From: Donghicola eburneus
GTDB lineage: Bacteria > Pseudomonadota > Alphaproteobacteria > Rhodobacterales > Rhodobacteraceae
NCBI RefSeq assembly: GCF_900115865.1
Contig: NZ_FOXY01000001.1
Location: forward strand, 1 to 64,000
DNA: 64,000 bases
Reading direction: 5' to 3'
Part shown: positions 8,236 to 16,676 of the stretch, one piece after another
How positions within the stretch are numbered: the first letter of the stretch is position 1
Layout of the letters: the number at the start of each line of letters is the position of its first letter
Program-made: the position numbers and the translations under genes
Notes under the pieces: generated by a model
What the model was told of the DNA's origin: nothing
Database searches by the model: none
Seen by the model: only the letters and a program-made list of their open reading frames with translations

Positions 8236-8345
8236 TGAGTGGCAACTAGGGTTCCGGGCGATCAGCCGCAGGACCGAGCGTTGCAGAGACCGGGGTGTTC
8301 CTGGCTGCACCCAAGGGATAAAAGCCCAGGGGAGGAGACGTCGAG
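8236..8345 (+). promoter_or_regulatory. ykkC-family riboswitch (guanidine-I or a subtype-2 variant)
   Basis: The 5' conserved strand CTAGGGTTCCG is at 8246-8256, a GGACCGAG block is at 8271-8278, and the 3' signature GGGATAAAAGCCC is at 8315-8327, in the order and spacing of the ykkC aptamer. The RNA lies about 40 bases before an EamA/DMT transporter, a kind of gene often controlled by this class. GAGAC at 8335-8339 can pair with GTCTC at 8376-8380, directly beside the AGGAGG ribosome site, which suggests translational control. The ligand (guanidine, ppGpp, PRPP or nucleoside diphosphates) cannot be fixed by eye. Confidence 0.8.
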
Positions 8346-8381
8346 ATCAACCGCGCACTTGCCGCGCATAAGGAGGTCTCA

Positions 8382-9254
8382 ATGACGCTTGGCTCAGTCT
8401 TTCTTGTTGTTCTTGCATCTCTCATCCATGCCAGTTGGAACTTGCTGGCCAAACGGGCCGCATCGGTTGGCGCGGTTTTCGTGTTTGCCTACAATCTGGT
8501 GGCCTGCATTGCTTATGCGCCTTGGGTGATCTGGCTGCTTGGGCAGGGAAACATCACTTGGACACAGACAGGTATCGGCTTCATTGTCCTGAGCGGGCTG
8601 CTCCATCTGACCTATAGCCTGTGCTTGCAGCGAGGCTATCAGGTGGCCGACCTGTCCGTGGTATATCCCGTGGCGCGCGGGACTGGGCCGATGCTGTCGA
8701 GCATCGGCGCTTTCGTCATCTTGGGCGAAACGCCGACCGGAATGGGTCTGATTGGCCTTTTGCTGGTTGTGACAGGTATCGTGCTCATCGCCACACAGGG
8801 CAGGCTGTCCGCATTCTCTCGCCCCAGCGGCCTTGTCGGGGTTCGGTGGGGGACGACGACCGGAGGCCTGATCGCCTGCTACACGGTGGTTGACGCCTAT
8901 GCGGTCAAGACGCTTGGGATTGCGCCAGTGGTGCTGGAGTGGTTCTCGAACCTTTTGCGGTTCTTCCTGCTGTTGCCGCTGGTGCTGGCCAATCCACGCC
9001 GCGCCATCGAGTCGATGCGTGGCTACTGGTGGACCGCGCTCGGCGTGGGTTTGTTGTCGCCGCTATCTTATATCTTCGTGCTTGCGGCGCTGACGGGCGG
9101 GGCGCCACTAAGTATCGTGGCCCCAATGCGAGAGATGTCGATGATGGTGGGCGCCCTTATGGGGATGCTCATCCTGCGCGAGGCGGTTGGCCCGTGGCGC
9201 TTGGTTGGATGCGGTGTGCTCATCGCGGGCGCGGTCTTGCTCTCAGCGTCATAG
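8382..9254 (+). CDS. EamA/DMT superfamily transporter under ykkC riboswitch
   Basis: A 290-residue protein with about ten hydrophobic helices arranged as two EamA repeats; the first includes LASLIHASWNLLAKR and YPVARGTGPMLS, the second PLSIVAPMREMSMMVGALMG. A perfect AGGAGG lies 6 bases before the ATG. The upstream ykkC-type riboswitch implies that expression responds to guanidine or a nucleotide-like ligand, so the protein may export a guanidinium-type or related metabolite. Ordinary EamA proteins export metabolites or amino acids; the substrate is inferred only from the RNA. Confidence 0.85.
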   Translation: MTLGSVFLVVLASLIHASWNLLAKRAASVGAVFVFAYNLVACIAYAPWVIWLLGQGNITWTQTGIGFIVLSGLLHLTYSLCLQRGYQVADLSVVYPVARGTGPMLSSIGAFVILGETPTGMGLIGLLLVVTGIVLIATQGRLSAFSRPSGLVGVRWGTTTGGLIACYTVVDAYAVKTLGIAPVVLEWFSNLLRFFLLLPLVLANPRRAIESMRGYWWTALGVGLLSPLSYIFVLAALTGGAPLSIVAPMREMSMMVGALMGMLILREAVGPWRLVGCGVLIAGAVLLSAS

Positions 9255-9327
9255 CGCGTGTTACCGGCGACACAGGTCCGGTTCCTATTGTCCACCGACA
9301 GCAAGCACAGCCCCGCGACGTGGCGTG

Positions 9328-10092
9328 CTACTGCTGCGGGCGCTCTGCCCATCCGGCAAAAATGCGTTCCAGCAAGACCACGACGTAATAAAGGATGATC
9401 CCGAGCACAGCGAGTGCGATGAGCACGGCGAACATAAGCGGATAGTTCGAGTTCGTCTGACCCGAAAGAAACAACGCCCCCAATCCACGCCCATGAGGCG
9501 AGATAATCTCGACCAGATTGGTGCCGATGAACGCGAGTGTGACAGAGACTTTGAGCGCGCCGAAGAACTCGGGCAAGGTCTTGGGCAAGGCGATCTTGCG
9601 AAAGATCGTAAATCGGCTCGCGCCGAGAGAGCGCAGGATATCGCGGTATTCAGGTTCCAGCGTCGACAACCCGATGCCAACCGATACAGCGATTGGAAAG
9701 AAGGAAATCAGAAACGCCATCAACACTGTATTGAAATTGTGCTGACCTATGAACAACAGCGCGAGGACGGGCACCAGTGTCGCTTTGGGGATCGCGTTAA
9801 ACCCCACCAAAATGGGATAGAGCGCGTCGCGGGCAATTCGAGAAAACCCCATGACCATCCCCAGAAGCGTGCCAAACAGGACTGCCAAGGCGAGGCCTGC
9901 CACCGTCCGCCAAAGCGTTTGCCAGCTGCCGATCAGGAACAGTTCCCAGAATTTGCTATAGGCGGCAGGCAGGTCAGATGGCGAGGCCATCACATAGTCG
10001 GGCCAATTGTTTGCCCACACCAGAAATTCCCACAGAGCCACAAATAGTATGATGGCGGCAAAGGGGACTGCAATCTTTTGAAAGGTCTGCAT
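9328..10092 (-). CDS. ABC transporter permease, NitT/TauT type
   Basis: A 254-residue inner-membrane permease starting at an ATG that overlaps the ATPase stop codon (TGATG). The frame continues upstream, but that part merely overlaps the ATPase gene. It has about six helices and the EAA-type loop EYRDILRSLGASRFTIFRKIALPKTLP, typical of nitrate/sulfonate/bicarbonate-class permeases. It is the last gene of an operon with an ATPase and a periplasmic binding protein. The substrate is uncertain: taurine/sulfonates, thiamine precursors, riboflavin and guanidine are all known for this broad class. Confidence 0.85.
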   Translation of the reverse strand: MQTFQKIAVPFAAIILFVALWEFLVWANNWPDYVMASPSDLPAAYSKFWELFLIGSWQTLWRTVAGLALAVLFGTLLGMVMGFSRIARDALYPILVGFNAIPKATLVPVLALLFIGQHNFNTVLMAFLISFFPIAVSVGIGLSTLEPEYRDILRSLGASRFTIFRKIALPKTLPEFFGALKVSVTLAFIGTNLVEIISPHGRGLGALFLSGQTNSNYPLMFAVLIALAVLGIILYYVVVLLERIFAGWAERPQQ

Positions 10093-10895
10093 CAGTGGCC
10101 TGCTACGTCGGCGTTGCGCCCTTGGGCGATCTTGATTTGCTCGCGCAATGTCGCGAGCATGTCGGAACACTCGGGCGTGTACAGCCCGTCGAGTTTCCGC
10201 TGTCCATCCTGACCCGGGTACTGAACATCCAAAACAAATTGGGTTGTCGCGGGACGGCCGGACAGAACAAAAACCTGATCCCCGAGATACACGCTTTCGC
10301 GCAGATCGTGGGTGATCAGCACGGCGGTAAAGGGTTCTTTTGCACGCAATTCGTGCATCGTCTGCCACAGGTCTTCGCGCGTGAAGGCGTCCAATGCTCC
10401 GAACGGTTCGTCCATGATCAGGACCTCGGGCTTGTGCACAATGGACCGGCACAGCGATGCGCGTTGCCGCATCCCGCCTGACAACTCTGATGGACGTTTC
10501 GCCTCAAAACCTGACAGACCGACCAGCGCGAGGAGTTCTTCGGCTCTCGCGATTTTCTTGGCGCGTGGCATCGACGGTGCGACGATTTCGAGTGGTAGGA
10601 TCACGTTATCCAAAATGGAGCGCCATTCCAGCAGGACAGGGTTCTGGAACGCCATCCCTACAGTTTTGCGCGGGGACTTCACGAGATTGCCGTGGAGCCA
10701 GACCTCGCCCTGATCCGGCTTCATCAGTCCGGCCACAAGCCGTGTCAGGGTCGATTTTCCGCATCCCGAAGGACCTACAACGGCGGCGAATTCGCCTTCT
10801 GGCACTGACAAATTCAGATTGCTCAGGACAGGTAGCAAGCCTTTGGGCGTTTTGTAGGCGTGGGTCACGCCCTTGATGTCGATCAGATTGGTCAT
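10092..10895 (-). CDS. ABC transporter ATP-binding protein, NitT/TauT type
   Basis: A 267-residue ATPase. Walker A is GPSGCGKST, the signature is LSGGMRQRASL, Walker B is EVLIMDEPFGALDA, and the switch His is in LITHDLRESVYLGDQVFVLS. It energises import with the adjacent permease (overlapping stop/start) and the binding protein 45 bp upstream. The usual TauB/SsuB-like length and motifs are all intact. Confidence 0.88.
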   Translation of the reverse strand: MTNLIDIKGVTHAYKTPKGLLPVLSNLNLSVPEGEFAAVVGPSGCGKSTLTRLVAGLMKPDQGEVWLHGNLVKSPRKTVGMAFQNPVLLEWRSILDNVILPLEIVAPSMPRAKKIARAEELLALVGLSGFEAKRPSELSGGMRQRASLCRSIVHKPEVLIMDEPFGALDAFTREDLWQTMHELRAKEPFTAVLITHDLRESVYLGDQVFVLSGRPATTQFVLDVQYPGQDGQRKLDGLYTPECSDMLATLREQIKIAQGRNADVAGH

Positions 10896-10940
10896 GCGTA
10901 TGCTTGACTGCCGGCAGAGGGCCGCCGGCAGTCGATACCT

Positions 10941-11960
10941 TTACTGGAGCATCCGCAGGTCTGCGGCGGGCAGGTAGCTGCCATCAAAATATGTAGAGAT
11001 TTCTGGCTCTGTGCTGAACTCGTAGACCGATTTGGTCTGTTCAATAGCCGTGGTCATCCTCTCTTCATCAATACCGCCAATGCCGTTTTCCTGCACGTAA
11101 TCGGTCAGAACATTCGCGTCGATCGCCATTTGCAGGCGCTCTGTTTCCAGATCGGCATCTGCTGCCGGATTCCGTTCGATCAGGGCTTCGATGGCTGTGG
11201 CGGGGTCCGCGATGGCACCTTTCCAACCCGCTGCGATTGAAGTCAGGAAACCAGTGACGACTTCGGGGTTTTCACTAGCGTAGTCGGTGTTGACGATGAT
11301 CGCGTTGCCATAAAGCGCCACGCCATAGTCGGCCATCAACAGTACGCTCTGATCCTCCATCGGCACGCCAAGGCGTTTGAGGTTCAAAGTCGACGAGAAC
11401 GAGAAGCCCGTGACCGAAGCAACCTTGCCTTCGGCGAGCATGGGTTCGCGGGTCGGGAAGCCCACAGGCTCTACCGTGATCGCGTCCATGTCGAGATCGT
11501 TCTCGGCGGCAAAAATCGGGAACTGTGCCCAAGCGCCATCCGGCGGCGGTGCGCCTAGAACCTTGCCTTCCAGATCTTTGGGCGTTTCAACACCCAGTGA
11601 CTTGCGCCCAACAACGGCAAAGGGCGGCTTGTCATAAATCATCATGACGGCCTTGACCGGTGCCTCCGGGTTTTGGTCAAGGAAGCGCATCAGGCTGTTG
11701 ATATCGGCAAACCCAAACGGGAATGCGCCGGTCGCAACTTTCGGGATCGCATCCAAGGAACCCTGACCTTCTGTAATTGTCACATTCAGATCCGCGTCCG
11801 CGAAAATACCTGCGTCGATTGCGTGGAAGTAGGGAGCGGAGGGACCTTCGAACTTCCAATCGAGTGCGAATGGAACATCCGTTTCCGCTATGGCGACGCT
11901 GGATGTCCCTGCCATGGCGACTGAGGCAGCGAAGGCTGCAGAGATGAAGCGATTAAACAA
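10941..11960 (-). CDS. ABC transporter substrate-binding protein, NMT1/TauA-like
   Basis: A periplasmic binding protein of about 339 residues. A TTG at 11960 is preferred as start because AGGAGG lies 5 bases upstream and a signal peptide follows at once (FNRFISAAFAASVAMAG..AIAETD). An in-frame ATG at 11984 lies upstream of that ribosome site. The mature protein (FALDWKFEGPSAPYFHAIDAG, ITEGQGSLDAIPKVATGA, GAPPPDGAW) matches the NMT1/THI5-like fold used for nitrate, sulfonate, pyrimidine or riboflavin precursors. It is first in the operon, so it is probably the most highly expressed gene. Confidence 0.84.
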   Translation of the reverse strand: MFNRFISAAFAASVAMAGTSSVAIAETDVPFALDWKFEGPSAPYFHAIDAGIFADADLNVTITEGQGSLDAIPKVATGAFPFGFADINSLMRFLDQNPEAPVKAVMMIYDKPPFAVVGRKSLGVETPKDLEGKVLGAPPPDGAWAQFPIFAAENDLDMDAITVEPVGFPTREPMLAEGKVASVTGFSFSSTLNLKRLGVPMEDQSVLLMADYGVALYGNAIIVNTDYASENPEVVTGFLTSIAAGWKGAIADPATAIEALIERNPAADADLETERLQMAIDANVLTDYVQENGIGGIDEERMTTAIEQTKSVYEFSTEPEISTYFDGSYLPAADLRMLQ

Positions 11961-12334
11961 GATTTCCTCCTGAGAATTACACAACAGGACTGTTCATCAC
12001 GTATTGCTGAGTGGGAATTCTTAGCGAGGCTTTGGCACTGAAAGAACCGGTTTACGTGGCGCTGTGCTATAGAATTGATCATATGGTCTAAAAAAAGTGC
12101 GGTGTGGCGGCAGGCGCACGAGGGGTCTCGGCAGAACGATCATTCTTCCACGGTCGCATAGAAAGGAAACGCCTCGTTTTTCGGCACGGCCCACGCGCAA
12201 TGCGCCAATCGTTCTCGCAGAGTTAGACACTTGGCGGCAATGCTGCATTCTGGGCCCGAGTCGACGCGTTGATGGCATTCTACAGGAATGTATTTGGCGT
12301 CGTCTTAGGCAGCATTTAGCAAACGGGTAGCGAC
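11961..12334. other. Divergent intergenic region
   Basis: No gene is seen in these 374 bp. It must hold the promoters of the ABC operon (minus) and the MFS gene (plus). A degenerate dyad around CATATG at 12075-12091 (TTGA-x-CATATG-x-TC-x-AA) could be an operator but is weak. No ykkC-type element is present upstream of the ABC operon. Confidence 0.4.
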
Positions 12335-13591
12335 ATGATTTCAGTCCTTGGGAGCGTTTGGGCACTTCTTCTCGGCACGCTTCTCATCATGCTCGGCAAC
12401 GGGATGCAATTTACACTGATCGGTCTGCGTGGGGATATCGAAGGGTTCTCTGCGGGGACACTCGCGATCATCACGTCTGGGTATTATATCGGGTTTCTTT
12501 CAGGCGCGCGGGTCACACCCATTCTCATTCGCAGGGTGGGCCACGTCCGCGTTTTTGCCGCACTCGGGAGCTTCATGTCCGCAGGTCTGATCGCCCTTCC
12601 ACTGGCCGCAGAGCCTTGGGCCTGGACACCACTGCGGCTGGTAATCGGTTTTTGCATGGCTGGGGTCTATGTGTCCGCCGAAAGCTGGCTCAATCACGCG
12701 GCAACCAACGAGTCCCGAGGCAAGATTCTCTCAGCCTATATGATTGCTCAGACGATAGGGATTATTGGCGCGCAGTGGCTGCTCACTTTGGGCGATGCGG
12801 CCACGTCAGTGTTGTTCATTGTCGCCTCAATCCTTGTTTCGATTTCTTTTGCCCCGATCCTGTTATCCGTCACGCCAACGCCTGCCGTCACTGTGACGCA
12901 ACCGATGTCTTTGAAGCGCCTGTTCAAGGCTGCGCCATTGGGCACTGCTGGGACCTTCTTTCTGGGCAGCATTTACGCGACGCAATCGGGGATGGCTGCT
13001 GTGTTTGGAACTCAAATCGGCATGTCCGCACCGCAAATCGCGCTCTTCGTCGCGATGCTGTTCGCAGGGGCGCTGTTCTTGCAGTTTCCGATCGGCTGGC
13101 TGTCCGACAACATGGACCGCCGAAAACTTATTTTTGGGTCAGCCTTGCTTGGGGCCGTTGGCTGCGGACTGGGCCTGGTTTCGGAGATGCGTTCAGAGTT
13201 GCTGCTGGTTGCTGCATTTGTCGCGGGCGGTGTCACGACGCCCCTCTATTCGCTGTTCCTTGCGTACACGAATGACGACCTATCCCCGGATGAAATGCCC
13301 GCCGCATCAGGTGGTTTGGTGTTCATCTTTGGCGTCGGAGCAATCGGGGGCCCGCTGCTATGCGGTTGGGCTATGCAGCTCATCGGTCCCAATGGCTTTT
13401 GGCTCGTGCTCACCGCGACCTTTGCCATGATCGCCGCCTACGCCCTATACCGTATGACACAGCGTGCCTCGACGCCGGTGGAAGAGACCGAGGCCTACTT
13501 GAACATCATTCCCACCGCGTCTCCGGTTGCCATCGAAGCTGCCACAGCTTGGTCTGTCGAAAATGTCGAGGAGAAGCAGGCTGACGCTTGA
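12335..13591 (+). CDS. MFS transporter, YcaD-like
   Basis: A 418-residue major facilitator with 12 predicted helices. It has the family loop QFPIGWLSDNMDRRKLIFG between helices 8 and 9 and ESWLNHAATNESRGKILSAYM after helix 4, both typical of the YcaD/YfkF-like group of alphaproteobacteria. The C-terminal 35 or so residues are a polar cytoplasmic tail. The ribosome site (ACGGGTAGCG) is poor. The gene stands alone and its substrate is unknown. Confidence 0.82.
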   Translation: MISVLGSVWALLLGTLLIMLGNGMQFTLIGLRGDIEGFSAGTLAIITSGYYIGFLSGARVTPILIRRVGHVRVFAALGSFMSAGLIALPLAAEPWAWTPLRLVIGFCMAGVYVSAESWLNHAATNESRGKILSAYMIAQTIGIIGAQWLLTLGDAATSVLFIVASILVSISFAPILLSVTPTPAVTVTQPMSLKRLFKAAPLGTAGTFFLGSIYATQSGMAAVFGTQIGMSAPQIALFVAMLFAGALFLQFPIGWLSDNMDRRKLIFGSALLGAVGCGLGLVSEMRSELLLVAAFVAGGVTTPLYSLFLAYTNDDLSPDEMPAASGGLVFIFGVGAIGGPLLCGWAMQLIGPNGFWLVLTATFAMIAAYALYRMTQRASTPVEETEAYLNIIPTASPVAIEAATAWSVENVEEKQADA

Positions 13592-14002
13592 CGCGATGTC
13601 TTCGTGGGGGCGTCATTGGGTGGTCTCCGCTTTTTATGCGGCTGAGGGGTGGGGGCATACCAAGCATTGATTTCAGGGTCGGCACGGCCTTGATGCCTGG
13701 GCATGCGGCTGCAGGCGGACAGAGATCGTGTGCGATTTTTGTCGGTCGCGAGAAGGACACCGCGTTGCCATCAGTCGCCGAAGGGGAATGTGCGCCGAAG
13801 GCTGTCCCGCACGAAGCAGCATGATTTCTGAAAGCCAACTTTAACCAAGTCGCGAGCCAATACCCCTCGGTTCTCTCGGTGAACCCAGCAGCGTGGATGA
13901 ACAAAGCCTTTCGGCTGCCCGAGCGGTCTCAGAGCAAAATCGACCAATATCAAGAGCGCGCCCTGATGTAAGGCGCGCTCTTCATGGATCGTTTTGGCAG
14001 GA
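13592..14002. other. Intergenic region with possible gene remnant
   Basis: About 410 bp without an intact gene. On the plus strand, 13825-13971 is an open stretch with protein-like composition (VASQYPSVLSVNPAAWMNKAF, shortened here, then LPERSQSKIDQYQERALM and a TAA) but no start or ribosome site, so it may be the tail of a deleted gene. The 3' end holds the 13952-13982 hairpin. Confidence 0.35.
13952..13982 (-). terminator. Perfect 11-bp hairpin downstream of GMC operon
   Basis: Arms AAGAGCGCGCC and GGCGCGCTCTT are perfectly complementary around a 9-base loop, 21 bp past the stop codon of the minus-strand dehydrogenase. The T-tract is weak (CTCTTGAT), so termination strength is uncertain. 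Confidence 0.6.
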
Positions 14003-15574
14003 TCAGACGTTCCCCTTGGCCATTTCGGACGCGATGTGGTCCGCCTGACGGATCGCCAGAGCGACGATGGTCAGGGTCGGGTTCTCTGCCGCGCCCGTCG
14101 TGAATTGCGAGCCGTCCGAGATGAACAGGTTCGAAATGTCATGGGTCTGGCCCCAACGGTTCACAACGCCATCCCGTGCATTCGCCGACATCCGGTTGGT
14201 GCCTAAGTTATGTGTCGACGGATAGGGCGGCGTCGGGAAGACGCGGGTTGCCCCGACGGCCTCGTACATTGCCATACCCTGTTTGTAAGCGTGGGCACGC
14301 ATGGCCTTGTCGTTGGCGTGGTCGCTGAAGTGGACGTTCGCCACGGGCAAGCCGTGCTGGTCCGTCACGTCGTGGTTCAGGGTCACGCGGTTGGTCTCTT
14401 GGGGCATGTCTTCGCCCACAATCCACATGCCAGCCATGTTTTCATAGCCATCCAGAGCGGTGGTGAACTCGCGCCCCCATGCGCCCGGATCCAAGAATGC
14501 CGCCATGAACGGGATACCAAGGCTCAGCGTCTCCAGCTCGTACCCGCCAACAAACCCGCGCGAGGGGTCGTGGCGCGCTTCGTCCTGAACGATGCCAGCC
14601 ATGGTTGTGCCGCGCCACATGCGCACGGGCTTGTCGAACACCGCGTAGACCGAGCCGGTCATATGCCGCATGTAGTTGCGCCCGACCTGACCCGAGCTGT
14701 TGGCCAGACCATCTGGGAACATCGAGGATGCCGAGTTCAGCAGCAAACGCGGCGATTCAAACGAGTTGCCTGCAAGGCAGGCAATCCGCGCCTTCTGCAT
14801 CTGCAGATTGCCGTCCGCGTCAAAGTACTCGACGCCAGTGACCTTGCCTGCTTCGTTGTGCAGGATGCGGGCAACATGGGCACGCTCGCGCACCTCAAGG
14901 TTGCCGGTCGCCTCGCCTGCGGGGACTTCGGTGTAAGCGGTGGACCATTTGGCACCCCACTTACAGCCTTGGAAGCAGAAACCGGTCTGTTGGCAGGGAA
15001 TGCGGTCGCCATCGTCGCGGGTCTGGATCGCCATGCGGCCGGTGTGGACCTTCTCGTAGCCCAAGGCTTTGGCGCCCGCTTCGAACACTTTGTAGTTGTT
15101 GTTGCCTGGCAGGCCGGGGCGGTTGCCGGTGCGGGTCACGCCCATCTTTTCTTCGGCTTTGGCGTACCACGGGTCCATCTCAGCCGCGTCAATCGGCCAG
15201 TCCAAGAGGTTCGCGCCCTGTACCGCGCCATAGTTGGTCGCCGCCTTCCACTCATGCTCTTGGAAGCGTAGGGATGCGCCAGCCCAGTGGGTGGTGGTGC
15301 CGCCTACCGCCTTGACGATCCACGCGGGCAGACCGCTGAAATCCTTGGCCACGCGCCAGTCGCCCGACGTGGTGCGCGGGTCGGTCCAGGCCAGTTGGCC
15401 AAAGCTTTCCCATTCATCGTTGATGTAATCGTCAGGCAGATAGCGTCCGCCTGCCTCGAGCGCGACGACCTTGATGCCCTTCTGGGCCAGTTCGTTCGCC
15501 AATGTGCCGCCACCGGCGCCAGTGCCGATGATGACGACCACGCTGTCGTCATTCAGATCAAAAGGTGCAGCCAT
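14003..15574 (-). CDS. GMC-family FAD-dependent dehydrogenase, large subunit
   Basis: A 523-residue flavoprotein. The N-terminal Rossmann motif GTGAGGGT lies at about residues 17-24, followed by VVALEAGG. The region AVGGTTTHWAGAS contacts FAD, and the C-terminal blocks HNLGTNRMS and ENPTLTIVALA carry the catalytic His and FAD-binding end. It resembles the large subunit of membrane gluconate, fructose or sorbitol dehydrogenases. It has no signal peptide. The preceding gene encodes a Tat-exported small subunit that could carry it to the periplasm, as known for this enzyme class. The cytochrome c subunit usual for the complex is not encoded here. Confidence 0.88.
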   Translation of the reverse strand: MAAPFDLNDDSVVVIIGTGAGGGTLANELAQKGIKVVALEAGGRYLPDDYINDEWESFGQLAWTDPRTTSGDWRVAKDFSGLPAWIVKAVGGTTTHWAGASLRFQEHEWKAATNYGAVQGANLLDWPIDAAEMDPWYAKAEEKMGVTRTGNRPGLPGNNNYKVFEAGAKALGYEKVHTGRMAIQTRDDGDRIPCQQTGFCFQGCKWGAKWSTAYTEVPAGEATGNLEVRERAHVARILHNEAGKVTGVEYFDADGNLQMQKARIACLAGNSFESPRLLLNSASSMFPDGLANSSGQVGRNYMRHMTGSVYAVFDKPVRMWRGTTMAGIVQDEARHDPSRGFVGGYELETLSLGIPFMAAFLDPGAWGREFTTALDGYENMAGMWIVGEDMPQETNRVTLNHDVTDQHGLPVANVHFSDHANDKAMRAHAYKQGMAMYEAVGATRVFPTPPYPSTHNLGTNRMSANARDGVVNRWGQTHDISNLFISDGSQFTTGAAENPTLTIVALAIRQADHIASEMAKGNV

Positions 15575-15597
15575 AGTTATTCTCCTCCCCTATGGCC

Positions 15598-16122
15598 TTA
15601 AAGCCAGTTGATGTCGTCAAAGCCGCGGTCGATGTAACCACCCTGAGAGAAGCTCTCTCCTTCGTAGCCAAAGATCGGCCACACGGCTTTCTGGTTATAA
15701 AGACCGGTCACGAGCCCGCCTCGGATCTGCTGGAAGAACGCGCTTTCCTCCATGCCGCGCAGAATATCCACGCGGTCGCGTTCCCAGCCCATATCGAGGT
15801 AAGAGCTAAAGCCCTTGCCCCGAGCGGCGGCATCCAACGCTGCCAAACCTGCGATGATCGCAGGGGCCGCATCTGTGGTGTCGTAGCCTTTGACGGCGGC
15901 GACGTAGTTTTCGTCGGGGATGCGGTCGTGGGGGTAAATGTCCCGCGCCATCTGGACCAGCGTCGCTAAAGCCCGCGCGTCCAGATGGCTGGTTTCATAG
16001 GCCCAAGCCGCGTTCGGGGCCGCGACAAAGCCGGAGCCCACCACAAATGCCGTCCCTGCCGCGGTGGCCCGCGACAAAAGCTGGCGACGAGTCAGCCCCT
16101 GAGGGCGCTCTGTACGTTCCAT
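15598..16122 (-). CDS. Gluconate 2-dehydrogenase subunit 3-like protein (Tat signal)
   Basis: A 174-residue small subunit. The start at 16122 follows GGGAGGAGATTAGA; longer in-frame starts run into the glyoxalase gene. It begins with a Tat signal peptide, LTRRQLLSRATAAGTAFVVG, cleaved near NAAWA. The rest (LATLVQMARDIYPHDRIPDENY, YLDMGWERDRVDIL) matches the subunit-3 family of gluconate/fructose dehydrogenases. It likely chaperones and co-exports the GMC flavoprotein encoded 23 bp downstream. Confidence 0.85.
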   Translation of the reverse strand: MERTERPQGLTRRQLLSRATAAGTAFVVGSGFVAAPNAAWAYETSHLDARALATLVQMARDIYPHDRIPDENYVAAVKGYDTTDAAPAIIAGLAALDAAARGKGFSSYLDMGWERDRVDILRGMEESAFFQQIRGGLVTGLYNQKAVWPIFGYEGESFSQGGYIDRGFDDINWL

Positions 16123-16162
16123 TCTAATCTCCTCCCTTAGAATGCGTGATGTCAGGTGTGCG

Positions 16163-16558
16163 TCACTGGAAGCGGCCCGACCTTTCGAGCACTTCGATCT
16201 GGTAACCGTCCGGATCAGCGACAAAGAAGAACCGCCCCACCAATTCACCGGCAGGTGCGAACTCGACGAGTTTGCGGGGATTCAGGCCCTCGGCCTCGAA
16301 GCGGGCGTGTTCGGCGGCCAGATCGGCGACAGACACGGCAAGATGACCGTAGCCGTCCCCCAGATCGTAGGATTCGGTGCGGCCCTTGTTGATGGTGAGT
16401 TCGACCTCGAACCCGGTTTCGTCATTGCTCATGTAGACAAGCGTGAAATCGGGGAAGTCCAAGCGGTCGGCGACAGATAGACCGAATGCCTTGGAGTAGA
16501 ACGCGACGGATCGGTCCTCGTCGAGGACGCGGATCATGCTGTGGATGGCTTTGGCCAA
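16163..16558 (-). CDS. gloA: Glyoxalase I (lactoylglutathione lyase) family protein
   Basis: A 131-residue VOC-fold enzyme. TTG at 16558 is taken as the start because AGGAG lies 8 bases upstream and the resulting MAKAIHSMIRVL N-terminus is the same as that of the paralogue at 47432-47827. The four metal ligands of glyoxalase I are visible: His in AIHSM, Glu in FEVELT, His in YGHLAVS and Glu in YQIEVLER. It would convert the methylglyoxal-glutathione adduct to lactoylglutathione. It heads the operon with the dehydrogenase subunits, suggesting that substrate oxidation yields or coincides with reactive aldehydes. Confidence 0.85.
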   Translation of the reverse strand: MAKAIHSMIRVLDEDRSVAFYSKAFGLSVADRLDFPDFTLVYMSNDETGFEVELTINKGRTESYDLGDGYGHLAVSVADLAAEHARFEAEGLNPRKLVEFAPAGELVGRFFFVADPDGYQIEVLERSGRFQ

Positions 16559-16571
16559 GGACACATCTCCT

Positions 16572-16598
16572 GAATTGGTATCTTTGTTTGACCAATTC
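16572..16598. promoter_or_regulatory. Palindromic operator candidate upstream of gloA
   Basis: Arms GAATTGGT and ACCAATTC are perfectly complementary and separated by 11 bases, ending 13 bp before the gloA start. The inner TTGGT/ACCAA pattern resembles GntR-type (FadR-like TGGT..ACCA) operators. No regulator gene is adjacent except the RHH protein at 16677. Confidence 0.55.
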
Positions 16599-16676
16599 AG
16601 AATGCGCGAATCTGAAAATGCGTGGGTAGTAGCAGTGTACTACACGCCAGATTGGGCGAAATTCAGCCTCTAAACC

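Noticed and set aside
8116-8310. A 64-codon minus-strand frame over the riboswitch
   Set aside because: It is antisense to a structured, conserved RNA element and has no ribosome site.
13825-13971. A protein-like open stretch downstream of the MFS gene
   Set aside because: No start codon or ribosome site and no recognised family; reported only as a possible remnant in the intergenic entry.
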